Part shown: positions 6,696-14,998 of the stretch, piece after piece
Numbering within the stretch: position 1 is the stretch's first letter
Layout of the letters: each line of letters opens with the position of its first letter
Source of the DNA: Candidatus Bathyarchaeota archaeon
GTDB lineage: Archaea > Thermoproteota > Bathyarchaeia > 40CM-2-53-6 > RBG-13-38-9
Assembly: GCA_026015225.1 (NCBI GenBank)
Contig: JAOZGV010000048.1
Span: 1 to 19,908, forward strand
DNA: 19,908 nt
Direction: 5' to 3'
The notes under the pieces: model-generated
What the model saw: the letters and a program-made list of their open reading frames with translations, nothing else
Databases searched by the model: none
What the model was told of the DNA's origin: nothing
Program-made: the position numbers and the translations under genes

Positions 6696-7589
6696 ATGAC
6701 AAAACATAAAGATAAAATTGGTTTTATTGGACTTGGAGCAATGGGTTCGCGAATGGCTATAAATTTGATTAATGATGGCTTTGAAGTTACAGTCTACGAT
6801 ATAAGAGCAGAGGCAACAAAATTACTTTTATCAAAAGGAGCGAAAACTGCAAAAAATCCTCGAGAAGTAAGTGAGAATTCAGATATCGTCATTCTCTCAT
6901 TACCATCTCCTTCAGAAGTAATTGATGCTGTTATGGGGAAAAATGGCATTCTTGAAGGCCTTAAAGAGGGTGGGATAATAATTGATACCAGTACTATAGA
7001 TCCTCATTCTACAAAAAAGATAGCAAAAACTGCAAAAGAAAAAGGTATAGGGATGATAGATGCTCCAGTTAGTGGAGGTACTTTTGGTGCAGAAAAAGGT
7101 ACGTTATCGATAATGGTTGGCGGTGAAGAAAAAATCTTGAATGCGTGTATGGATACTCTAAAAGTTATAGGAAAAAACATCTACCATGTAGGAGAAATAG
7201 GCTCGGGTCAGGTATTTAAATTAATAAATAATATGCTGGTAGGAATTAATTTAATTGCAGTTAGTGAAGCCTTAGTATTGGCCCAAAAAGCAGGCGCAAA
7301 CTTGAATACTTTGTACGAAGTAATAAAAACAAGCGCTGGAAACTCATGGGCATTTGAAATTAAAGTTCCAAGCATGTTAAAAAAAGAATTTCAGCCAGGC
7401 TTCAAGATATGGTTGCAACATAAGGACTTAGGTTTGGCTATGGATATGGCATCAAGTTACGGCGTTCCAGCTCCTCTGCTTGCATATTCTTATGAGATCT
7501 TCAAGTCAGCCAAAGCATTAGGATTAGAAGATCTCGATCACTCAGCCATTATACGATTTGCTGAAAAAATATCGGAAATAGAAATCTGA
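6696..7589 (+). CDS. Beta-hydroxyacid dehydrogenase (3-hydroxyisobutyrate dehydrogenase / tartronate semialdehyde reductase family)
   Basis: 297 residues, the usual family length. The N-terminal Rossmann fold starts KIGFIGLGAMGSRMA (GxGxxG at 11-16). The dinucleotide discriminator VYDIRAEA ends beta-2 in Asp35 followed by an Arg, so NAD or NADP cannot be settled by eye. Substrate motif DAPVSGG (122-128) and catalytic Lys175 in GQVFKLINN are present, as is the late KDLGLA (243-248). The family oxidises or reduces small beta-hydroxyacids such as 3-hydroxyisobutyrate, tartronate semialdehyde or succinic semialdehyde; the exact substrate is not readable. The GSGQ-x-x-KL-x-NN and SEAL patterns are fully conserved, so it should be active. 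It is on the same strand as trmI but 93 bases away with a hairpin between, so probably a separate unit. No strong ribosome binding site is seen. Confidence 0.85.
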   Translation: MTKHKDKIGFIGLGAMGSRMAINLINDGFEVTVYDIRAEATKLLLSKGAKTAKNPREVSENSDIVILSLPSPSEVIDAVMGKNGILEGLKEGGIIIDTSTIDPHSTKKIAKTAKEKGIGMIDAPVSGGTFGAEKGTLSIMVGGEEKILNACMDTLKVIGKNIYHVGEIGSGQVFKLINNMLVGINLIAVSEALVLAQKAGANLNTLYEVIKTSAGNSWAFEIKVPSMLKKEFQPGFKIWLQHKDLGLAMDMASSYGVPAPLLAYSYEIFKSAKALGLEDLDHSAIIRFAEKISEIEI

Positions 7590-7615
7590 TTTCTTGTTAA
7601 AGATTATTCTATAGT

Positions 7616-7903
7616 CTAAAATAATTCTTTTTCTCTTATTCTTTGAGCTAATTTACCTGACAGCCTGATGGGTTCTCCTATTACTTCAGTTCTAACTTCA
7701 AATTTTTTTGTTTTTATTGTCATGCTACATCGTCCATCAGAAATCAACCTTCCTTTTACACATCCAGCAAATTTACAATTTTTAGGGTTACAGATATCTT
7801 CAGCATATCTGCATTGGGCCTCTCTACCATTGAAATGAAGAGCACGCTGGCCACATCGGAAAAATTCACAATTCGCAAAACAGAATTTTGGGTTATTTGA
7901 CAT
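7616..7903 (-). CDS. Small eight-cysteine protein with two four-Cys modules
   Basis: 95 residues, no signal peptide. Eight Cys fall into two similar modules: C8-x3-C12-EF-x2-C17 ... C31 and C38-x4-C43-KF-x2-C48 ... C59. Each module has a C-x(3,4)-C-[EK]-F-x-x-C core and a later fourth Cys, which looks like an internal duplication able to hold two Zn ions or two Fe-S clusters. The C-terminal third is basic and cysteine-free (IKTKKFEVRTEVIG...). I do not recognise a named family. It is convergent with the dehydrogenase gene and divergent from the pyrophosphatase gene. GGAG lies about 12 bases before the ATG. Confidence 0.65.
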   Translation of the reverse strand: MSNNPKFCFANCEFFRCGQRALHFNGREAQCRYAEDICNPKNCKFAGCVKGRLISDGRCSMTIKTKKFEVRTEVIGEPIRLSGKLAQRIREKELF

Positions 7904-8137
7904 TTAGAACATTTACTCCTAAAAGTAGATCTGTTAAAAATGTTTTAGAACAAAAAATAAACAATTTTTTGAGTGTTTTAGTCTTTGGAAATCGTTTTAT
8001 GTCAAGATAACGGTTACAATTGATTACAAATATAAAGTTTTCGAAAATCCTCATAAAACCTTTAAATTAAAAGTAATGTTATAGTTAAAATCTTTTAAAT
8101 CATTTTTGGATCATAAAAAACAATGGATGGGTAGTGT
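7904..8137. promoter_or_regulatory. Divergent promoter region
   Basis: This 234-base AT-rich spacer separates the minus-strand eight-Cys gene from the plus-strand pyrophosphatase gene. Toward the latter, TTTTAAAT (8092-8099) is a TATA-like element about 40 bases before the ATG. I see no ORF and no strong hairpin here. Confidence 0.35.
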
Positions 8138-10288
8138 ATGGCCGTTGAACTTTCATTTTTTGAGAGCGCTGCGTTATATGGAGTATTGGCTACTTCATTT
8201 ATTGCTTTCATCTATGCAGCCATATTGACTAAACAAATTCTTGGAGAAGGCATGGCTACTGGAAAAATAATTGAGATATGGAAGGGCATCAAAGACGGAG
8301 CCAACGCATATCTCAAAACTCAATTTAAATCTATAATTATTGTAATTGGTTTTTTGGGTATAATTATTTTTTTATCGGCTGAATTTGTGAATGTTCCTTT
8401 ATCAATATCGCTAGGAAGAGCTGGAGCTTTCTTAATGGGTTCTTTCTTTTCTGCAATGGTTGGTTATTTAGGTATGAATATGGCAGTTCAAGGAAATATT
8501 AGAGTTATGCAGGCATCTCGAAGAAGTTTCAAAGATGCGTTAAAAATAGCATATAGATCAGGTACTATAACTGGCATGCTGACAGATGGCCTTGGTCTAT
8601 TAGGTGGTACGCTAATATTTATCATCTATCTGAAAGACTCGCCTGAGATCCTTCTCGGATTTGGATTCGGTGGAACTCTATTGGCATTATTTATGAGAGT
8701 GGGTGGTGGAGTGTACACCAAAGCTGCTGATGTAGGAGCGGACTTAGTGGGCAAAGTTGAAAAGAGTGTTCCAGAAGATGACCCTAGAAATGCCGCAGTT
8801 GTTGCAGATTTAGTAGGAGACAATGTTGGGGATTGCGCAGGAATGGCAGCCGATATTTTTGAATCCTATGAGGTTACTATGGTATCAGCGATAATCCTAG
8901 GGCTGGCAATAAAACCTTTCGAATTTAAATGGATTATATTCCCTCTTTTAGCTAGAGGTATAGGTGTACTTAGTACTATAGTTGGGACATATGCCGTAAC
9001 TCTCTGGCCTGAAAGGGTTACAAAAGGAGATGCCTTTAGAGCTATGGATCTCTCTTATGATGTATCTAGCTTAATTTCTGGGGTGTGTTTGTTTTTTCTC
9101 TCAATGTATTATGTTAACGATATGAGAGTATTTTTTGCTACTGTTGCTGGCTTAGTTCTCGCTATAAGTTTCAATAAATTAGCAGATCATTTTACAAGTC
9201 CTTATAAGGGACCAGTTGACCATGTCTCTAAATCCGCTAGCTCCGGTGCTGCCACAGGATTGTTATCGGGTATTGCTCTTGGTTTCGAAAGTACAGTTTG
9301 GACAACTTTAGTAATTGCTTCTTCAATAGTTGTTTCTGCTTTAATCTTTAGTGGAGCTGGTATTACTTTTGTAATGTACGGTATAGCATTGGCAAGCATT
9401 GGTATGCTAACACATACAGGTAACAATGTTTCGATGGATACTTTTGGTCCGATAGTGGATAATGCAAATGGAATAGGAGAAATGGCAGGTTTAGAAGGAA
9501 AGCCTAGAAAAATTTTAGCAGATCTAGATGCATCTGGCAATACTAGTAAAGCAGTTACAAAAGCAATTGCAATCGCATCTGCAGTTCTTGCAGCCGTTTC
9601 ATTATTTGGTGCATATGCTGAGACTATAGGACTAGAGAAAATAGGCTTGAATATTGTCGAACCATTGGTTTTTGTTGGTCTGCTTGTAGGTGGATCAATA
9701 CCATTTCTATTCAGCTCTTTTTCAATTAGGGCTGTTGAACGAGGGGCATCTAAGATTATTGAAGAAGTCAGAAAACAATTTAAAATTCCTGGGATAATAG
9801 AAGGAAAAATACTTCCTGATTATTCAAAAGTTATTAGAATATGTACAGAGTCGGCTCAAAAAGAGTTAGTAAATCTAGCTCTATTAGCTATCCTTGCTCC
9901 CGTCATTGTGGGATTGTTGTTGGGTGAAGCCGCTTTAGGAGGATTCTTGGTTGGAATAATAGTGACAGGACAACTGTTAGCGGTATTCATGGCAAATTCT
10001 GGAGGCGCTTTGGATAACGCTAAGAAAAAAATTGAGGATGGTTTTTATGGCGGCAAAGGATCTGAAACTCATAAAGCCGCTGTGATAGGTGATACGGTAG
10101 GCGATCCATTAAAAGATACATCTGGACCTGCATTAAATCCTATGATTAAAGTGATAAATCTAATTTCACTACTTTTTATTACAATGATTGTTAAACTAAG
10201 ACATGATATATCTCTCTCAATTCCAATAGCTTCGATTCTGTTGATAGTCTTGATTTTTGCAATATGGCGCAGTAAAAAATCAATATAA
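8138..10288 (+). CDS. hppA: Membrane-bound proton-translocating pyrophosphatase, K+-independent type
   Basis: 716 residues, about 16 membrane segments, full family length. It hydrolyses pyrophosphate and pumps cations out across the cytoplasmic membrane, recovering energy from biosynthetic PPi. Substrate-site motifs are complete: DVGADLVGKVE (198-208), DPRN (215-218), DNVGDCAGMAAD (228-239), the loop with DNANGIGEM (441-449), and DPLKDTSGPALN (656-667). The diagnostic GNTSKAVTK (467-475) has Lys471 and Thr474, the pair that in known enzymes marks K+-independent pumps, which are H+ rather than Na+ pumps. Glu242 in DIFESY is the conserved gate Glu. The start is ATG 8138 with a weak purine-rich GGGTAG upstream. 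No genes follow in the same direction before a convergent neighbour, so it is probably monocistronic. Confidence 0.93.
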   Translation: MAVELSFFESAALYGVLATSFIAFIYAAILTKQILGEGMATGKIIEIWKGIKDGANAYLKTQFKSIIIVIGFLGIIIFLSAEFVNVPLSISLGRAGAFLMGSFFSAMVGYLGMNMAVQGNIRVMQASRRSFKDALKIAYRSGTITGMLTDGLGLLGGTLIFIIYLKDSPEILLGFGFGGTLLALFMRVGGGVYTKAADVGADLVGKVEKSVPEDDPRNAAVVADLVGDNVGDCAGMAADIFESYEVTMVSAIILGLAIKPFEFKWIIFPLLARGIGVLSTIVGTYAVTLWPERVTKGDAFRAMDLSYDVSSLISGVCLFFLSMYYVNDMRVFFATVAGLVLAISFNKLADHFTSPYKGPVDHVSKSASSGAATGLLSGIALGFESTVWTTLVIASSIVVSALIFSGAGITFVMYGIALASIGMLTHTGNNVSMDTFGPIVDNANGIGEMAGLEGKPRKILADLDASGNTSKAVTKAIAIASAVLAAVSLFGAYAETIGLEKIGLNIVEPLVFVGLLVGGSIPFLFSSFSIRAVERGASKIIEEVRKQFKIPGIIEGKILPDYSKVIRICTESAQKELVNLALLAILAPVIVGLLLGEAALGGFLVGIIVTGQLLAVFMANSGGALDNAKKKIEDGFYGGKGSETHKAAVIGDTVGDPLKDTSGPALNPMIKVINLISLLFITMIVKLRHDISLSIPIASILLIVLIFAIWRSKKSI

Positions 10289-10370
10289 ATCATTAATAAT
10301 TACACAAGCGATGTGCCGCCCAAATTTCCAGGAGTGATTTTTATTAGTCTTATGACATTCAGTTAAATTA

Positions 10371-10970
10371 TTATTTTAGATTCTTTCGTCTTTGATATTC
10401 CAAGAATACTTCTTTAATCACATCTTCTTTCAAATCTATTTTAAAATTTTTCTTTAAATTCTTTCTAGTAGAATTTACATCTAAATCGCCATTTACATAT
10501 TGTGCAGCTTTTGGAATAATGTTACAGAGATCCTCAAAAAAATTCCATGGGAATATGACCCATTTCCAATCTATCTCTTTAGCAAAATAATCTGGGACAA
10601 ATTTTGAATCTCTAATATGCATCAGGGTTGCTGTGCGTATATCAGATGGATTTAAATTTTTTATATGCTCGGCAGCTTTTATCATGCTTTTACCTGTATC
10701 TGTAATATCATCCACGACAAGACATCTTTTATTACTCAAATCAACTGTTAAAGGGAATTTCAATTTTGCCTCTCCATCAGGCGAAGCAGTAATGCCCCAA
10801 TGTTCTACTTTCAAACTAAGAAGATCTTTTATTCCTTGGAAATCACAGAGCATCCTTGCAAAAACCCAACCGCCTCTTGCTACGCCAATTACAATGTCCG
10901 GCAGATATCCCGATTTAATCATCTTTTGCGCAACTATTTTTGATAGTTCATAGAAGTAATCCCAATTCAT
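10371..10970 (-). CDS. Purine phosphoribosyltransferase (COG2236/Gpt-like)
   Basis: 199 residues from the ATG at 10970. The PRPP-binding loop is CLVVDDITDTGKSM (residues 83-96). DIVIGVARGGWVFAR (25-39) is the family's N-terminal PRTase strand-loop, and IDWKWVIFPW near the C-terminus matches the 'W-x-x-F-P-W' region of xanthine/guanine-type enzymes. It should transfer ribose-5-phosphate from PRPP to a purine base; which base cannot be read. The frame remains open upstream to 11111, but that would overlap the start of the divergent MTA phosphorylase gene and adds 47 residues with no family match, so the internal ATG is chosen. Its neighbour releases adenine from methylthioadenosine, so the pair looks like purine salvage. 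Confidence 0.8.
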   Translation of the reverse strand: MNWDYFYELSKIVAQKMIKSGYLPDIVIGVARGGWVFARMLCDFQGIKDLLSLKVEHWGITASPDGEAKLKFPLTVDLSNKRCLVVDDITDTGKSMIKAAEHIKNLNPSDIRTATLMHIRDSKFVPDYFAKEIDWKWVIFPWNFFEDLCNIIPKAAQYVNGDLDVNSTRKNLKKNFKIDLKEDVIKEVFLEYQRRKNLK

Positions 10971-11066
10971 TAATTCGCACTCAAAATAATCCTTTGCCAC
11001 ACATATCACACTTCTGGAATTATCGAAAATCAAATTAATCAATGCAATATATTTATTTTTTCTACT

Positions 11067-11072
11067 AGGAGA
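11067..11072 (+). promoter_or_regulatory. Ribosome binding site AGGAGA for MTA phosphorylase
   Basis: AGGAGA lies 8 bases before the ATG at 11081 and fixes that start over the out-of-frame ATG at 11076. An AT-rich stretch AATATATTTATT (11046-11057) precedes it, probably part of the divergent promoter. Confidence 0.55.
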
Positions 11073-11080
11073 TTTATGGT

Positions 11081-11878
11081 ATGGTAGCAGGAAAAAAGGC
11101 AGAAATCGCAATTATAGGAGGCTCAGGTCTTTATGAGCAAGAAATGCTTGAAAACGCTGAAGAGATCAAAGTTTATACACCATTCGGAAGAACAAGCGAT
11201 ATGATCACCATCGGCAAATATTATGGAAAGATGGTGGCTTTTTTACCAAGACATGCAAAAGGACATCAAATTCCCCCTCACAAAATAAATTTTAGAGCAA
11301 ACATTTGGGCACTTAAGGAATTGGGCGTAAAGCGAATCCTATCATCGAATGCTTGTGGTTCACTTCAAGAAAAACACTCCCCTGGTGACATCTTGGTAAT
11401 TGATCAATTTATAGATAGAACAAAAAGTAGATCTAGTACTTTTTTTGATGGAGGGCAAATATGTCACATATCGGCTGCTGATCCCTTTTGTCCAGAACTC
11501 GGAAATCTCTTAATTAACAAAGGTAAAGATTTAGGCATAAAATTATTTGAAGGAGGGAATTATGTTTGTATTGAAGGCCCAAGATTCTCAACAAGAGCAG
11601 AAAGTAGGCTTTTTAGAAGATGGGAAGCTGACGTCGTTGGCATGACTGTATTTCCAGAGTGTGTCTTAGCAAGAGAAGCGGAGATTTGTTATAGCTCAAT
11701 AGCATTAGTGACTGATTATGACGTATGGGCTGAAAAACCCGTTAGCGTTGATGAAATAATCTCAACAATGAAGAAGAATGTTGACAAAGCAAAAACATTA
11801 TTTTCAGCTGTAATACCTGAAATACCATCTGATGCAAATTGTAAATGCTGGAATGCATTAAAGGACGCTCTAATTTAG
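11081..11878 (+). CDS. mtnP: S-methyl-5'-thioadenosine phosphorylase
   Basis: 265 residues. It phosphorolyses methylthioadenosine, a by-product of SAM-dependent pathways, to adenine and methylthioribose-1-phosphate. Motifs: GGSGLY (13-18, phosphate loop), PRHAKGHQIPPHKINFRAN (56-74), ACGSL (91-95), EGPRFSTRAESR (165-176), GMTVFPE (187-193), and VTDYDVW with Asp212 and Asp214. Asp at these positions favours a 6-amino purine, so MTA rather than inosine/guanosine substrates. A C-terminal CKC (254-256) resembles the CXC motif reported in hyperthermophilic MTAP II and PNP, where extra disulfides stabilise the protein. It is divergent from the phosphoribosyltransferase gene. Its stop overlaps by 9 bases the end of the convergent 1027-residue surface-protein gene. 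Confidence 0.9.
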   Translation: MVAGKKAEIAIIGGSGLYEQEMLENAEEIKVYTPFGRTSDMITIGKYYGKMVAFLPRHAKGHQIPPHKINFRANIWALKELGVKRILSSNACGSLQEKHSPGDILVIDQFIDRTKSRSSTFFDGGQICHISAADPFCPELGNLLINKGKDLGIKLFEGGNYVCIEGPRFSTRAESRLFRRWEADVVGMTVFPECVLAREAEICYSSIALVTDYDVWAEKPVSVDEIISTMKKNVDKAKTLFSAVIPEIPSDANCKCWNALKDALI

Positions 11879-14800
11879 TTGTGATATATTAGACCTGCCT
11901 TTCAATAGGCGTATGATAGAGAATGATAATAGTATAGATAGTACTAGAAGTATATTCAACGAAGCAGCAGAAAATTCTGGAATTGTCTCAGGCGGCCAAT
12001 TTTCATGCAGTACAAATCTAATGAATGCGCATGATCCCCACGTAACAAATAATCCATAATCAATTATCTGAATTTCAAATCCTGGATGATATAATCCGAA
12101 ATCATATTTTCCTGGAACAAGCCACATTTGATAGGATCCATCTAATGAAAAAGTATGAATTTCTTCTGTCCCATTAGTGTGATAGGCAGTTATGGTTGCC
12201 CAAGACATTGGATATATTATTCCAATCCAATTAATCCAATCTACAGTACCCGATAAATATGCTAGTCTTTCGATGCTTGTATCTATAGATATTGTGGGTT
12301 TGGTTTTAATTTCACCGGAATAGATTATTGTTTGTAATGTCTCATATTGATAATAACCAGGTATACTTATTCTAATTTGATAAATCCCATTATCCAAACC
12401 AGAATCAAACTGTCTGTTACCATCAGTTGTATCATAGAAATTAGTCCAAATTAGTCGTGGATTCCCATAATATTGATTGAATCCATCTAAAAAGACTTCT
12501 ACATTGCTACTGCCTCTTTTTACATAGGTTGTATCAGCAGCCACGAACTCTCCGAAATCATCAAATACCTCAATTCTCACTGGTGTAGCATCTATATTGT
12601 GAATTGGGCGAGCATAACATAATTTGTTATCAATGGGCTCAAACAAATTTTCCGTTCTAAATACTACAGTTAAGTTAATTCTCGCACCTCTTATCATATT
12701 TATTGGCAGATCGCTAATAGTCCCTAGAGAAATCTCAATAGTTATCGGAGAGATTATTTCATCTTCAATATATCCAGGAGTATAGATTTTTAAAATATAT
12801 TCTCCAGAGCTCAAACCCAGTCCTCTTCCAAAAAGACGAAAACCATCTTCCCAATTGATTTCACCAAGAGTTGAAATCGACAAACTACTACCTACAGGTG
12901 GCTGCGTAGCATAGATTGTATCAATAAGTTCTCCATTAAAAGTCTGGATATCTATTTGAATTCGTGAGCCTGGATGAGCCCATCCTACATTCGTTGCAGG
13001 CCTTTGCCAATTAACAGAATAAAGAGTAATATTGAATCCCCCGCCACGGATTAAATCGAAACTTAGTGACGTAGCACTATTACAAAAGGGTCCGATTGAA
13101 CCCTTGATCATAGAAAGTTGAAAATATAAGGGAGTCTGTCTATTCGTCAACTCCAAAGTTTCTGTAGAGAAAGTAGATACAAGAGGGCCCGTAGTTGTTG
13201 GAAATACCAGTCTTAATTCAGGGGAACTCAATATAAGGGCATTTAATGCTATAAAATCAGTGGTCTGATTCATATATAGAGCATTAATTGTATATGTGCC
13301 GGGTAACAATCCACGATCATGAGAAAAGATCCAAGCTATTCTTTTAGTCTGATTAAACACCATTCTATTCCAGATATCAATGCCCCTGACTTGCATAGTA
13401 AAATTACTTGATCCTTGTGGAACATAGGAACTATTAAATCCTACAACCGCTCCAGTCGCATCTAAAACTTCGAGGTATAAAAATCCCCCAATAGGCGTAG
13501 GCATAGGTTTTGTATTTCCTGGTGCATTTTTGAAATGGACTTTTATCTCGAAGTAATTAGTTCTTTGAAGATCGATATCCGTTTTTATTTTTCTTGTATT
13601 ATTTGTTACGTGTATCACAGTAGAGTCTAATTGGACGTAGTCCGTTGCATGTGCTTTCACGTAATAATCTCCAGAAGGTATTCCTGAAGTATAGTTCGCA
13701 TAATCTTGGGGAATGTGTCCATCGAAAGCCACTTCTCTTTTTAAAAAAAAATCATAATCGGTTTTTGAAGGGTCAAGTTTGTCTTGAGGACGAAAATCAA
13801 GGATTTTATCATTGTATAGCTTCAAAGGTGAACTCGCAATGATAATCTCATTTAGGTCTGTAACATCAATTCTTATAGTTTTCATCGTTGGTACGCCGTA
13901 CCAAATATCGTAGACATGGCCCCAAGGAATTTTCTCATGCACATGTTTGGAAAATACGGTTCCAGAAATATTTGAACCCTCATTTAAATAAAAATCAATA
14001 CCTTCTAATGATTGACTTTTAACCACACTAAATGCTTCAAGGAATCTCTTCGGAGGATATCCTGCAGCCTGAACCGTAACATTGTAGGTAGCTGGTGCAA
14101 TACCGTAAAGAGTATATCTTCCTTCTGCTGAAGCATTAAAATAAGCTTGAGCGTAAACTCGCCTTCCCTTTGAAGTCAATCCTTCAGCCAATATCTTACC
14201 GCCATAACCATCTGGTAATAATATGGTACCGTCCGAATGGACTGTATTGTCCAGAGGCTTTCCATAGAGATTCGGTTTGAGGGGATCTCCGTGCCTTATG
14301 ATTCCAGAAGCATAAGCTGGATTCAAATCAGCTTTCACAACTATTGTTGGAAAGTTTGTTGCTCCAATAGAATATGTCAAGCCATTTATTACAACAAAGA
14401 CCTTGAGAAAGTATCTTCCAGCAATGCTAGGCGATGTTACATTAAAGATTCTAATATATTGAGTATTGTTCTCTAGAAATATTCTATTCTTGACATCTAC
14501 CTGATCTTGAGATTTTGTTATATTGAGGTTTAATATACTTAATATCGACCAATTTGGTGCAATAGGATCATTAGAGAGCGCCGTACTCCAGGATATACTT
14601 GAATAGTCGTTTGTGAAGCTTGTCCATACCGATTCTAATCCATTATTTATTGTAAACTCGGGAGGAATATGAATTGAGATTGATTTTATTATACTATCCG
14701 GATAATCGCCGCCTGTATAGTTGTAAGTCGTTAGTGTTACATTAATCAAAAGTTCCCCAGTTGAGTTTGTTAAAATTGTGCTGTTGGGATAATGAAATTT

Positions 14801-14953
14801 GACGCTATCTTCAGTTGGAAAGTCCTTTCCAAGTTTATAATCATATTTCCCAGGTGAAACATCTACCGAATCCAAGGCATAGCTTATAGGTGGTTGCGTT
14901 AAAATTAGGAGGAGTATGAAAAGAAAGATTAATGCTTTTTTTAAACCTTTCAA
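11870..14953 (-). CDS. Giant secreted repeat protein with PEF-CTERM anchor
   Basis: 1027 residues. Signal peptide 1-26 (to SYA). Residues 45-210 form a beta-rich N-terminal domain. Residues 238-325 (SDGTILLPDGYGGK ... GRYTLYGIAPATYNVTVQAAGY) and 897-960 look like carboxypeptidase-regulatory-type beta sandwiches. Three long units (about 461-560, 616-733, 753-868) share an order: polar strand, 'V-x-D-x-x-G' strand, a 'Y-V-x-x-G-S-S-N/L' turn, a Trp-rich strand, then 'GL-x-x-G-x-Y-x-I ... GY'. The C-terminus is IPEFSAAS (PEF 992-994), a TM helix and the basic tail RLLKGR, a PEF-CTERM anchor. Many N-glycosylation sequons are present. Start is TTG, supported by a strong AGGAGGGGG ribosome binding site (14970-14962). 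It is last in an operon with a MacB-type ABC pair and a CARDB-like protein. Role: surface or adhesive protein, not known precisely. Confidence 0.75.
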   Translation of the reverse strand: MKGLKKALIFLFILLLILTQPPISYALDSVDVSPGKYDYKLGKDFPTEDSVKFHYPNSTILTNSTGELLINVTLTTYNYTGGDYPDSIIKSISIHIPPEFTINNGLESVWTSFTNDYSSISWSTALSNDPIAPNWSILSILNLNITKSQDQVDVKNRIFLENNTQYIRIFNVTSPSIAGRYFLKVFVVINGLTYSIGATNFPTIVVKADLNPAYASGIIRHGDPLKPNLYGKPLDNTVHSDGTILLPDGYGGKILAEGLTSKGRRVYAQAYFNASAEGRYTLYGIAPATYNVTVQAAGYPPKRFLEAFSVVKSQSLEGIDFYLNEGSNISGTVFSKHVHEKIPWGHVYDIWYGVPTMKTIRIDVTDLNEIIIASSPLKLYNDKILDFRPQDKLDPSKTDYDFFLKREVAFDGHIPQDYANYTSGIPSGDYYVKAHATDYVQLDSTVIHVTNNTRKIKTDIDLQRTNYFEIKVHFKNAPGNTKPMPTPIGGFLYLEVLDATGAVVGFNSSYVPQGSSNFTMQVRGIDIWNRMVFNQTKRIAWIFSHDRGLLPGTYTINALYMNQTTDFIALNALILSSPELRLVFPTTTGPLVSTFSTETLELTNRQTPLYFQLSMIKGSIGPFCNSATSLSFDLIRGGGFNITLYSVNWQRPATNVGWAHPGSRIQIDIQTFNGELIDTIYATQPPVGSSLSISTLGEINWEDGFRLFGRGLGLSSGEYILKIYTPGYIEDEIISPITIEISLGTISDLPINMIRGARINLTVVFRTENLFEPIDNKLCYARPIHNIDATPVRIEVFDDFGEFVAADTTYVKRGSSNVEVFLDGFNQYYGNPRLIWTNFYDTTDGNRQFDSGLDNGIYQIRISIPGYYQYETLQTIIYSGEIKTKPTISIDTSIERLAYLSGTVDWINWIGIIYPMSWATITAYHTNGTEEIHTFSLDGSYQMWLVPGKYDFGLYHPGFEIQIIDYGLFVTWGSCAFIRFVLHENWPPETIPEFSAASLNILLVLSILLSFSIIRLLKGRSNISQLN

Positions 14954-14998
14954 AGAAATAACCCCCTCCTAAAACATAGGAAATCACAGGGAGAGGAT

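Noticed and set aside
9202..9540. 112-residue minus-strand ORF
   Set aside because: It is antisense within the pyrophosphatase gene, whose frame carries all conserved motifs.
10971..11111. 47-residue N-terminal extension of the phosphoribosyltransferase
   Set aside because: It would overlap the start of the divergent MTA phosphorylase gene, has no family similarity, and an ATG at 10970 gives the normal domain start.
11870..11878. Overlap of two gene ends as a frameshift or misannotation
   Set aside because: Both stops (TAG on each strand) are clean and both proteins have normal C-termini; it is a simple 9-base convergent overlap.
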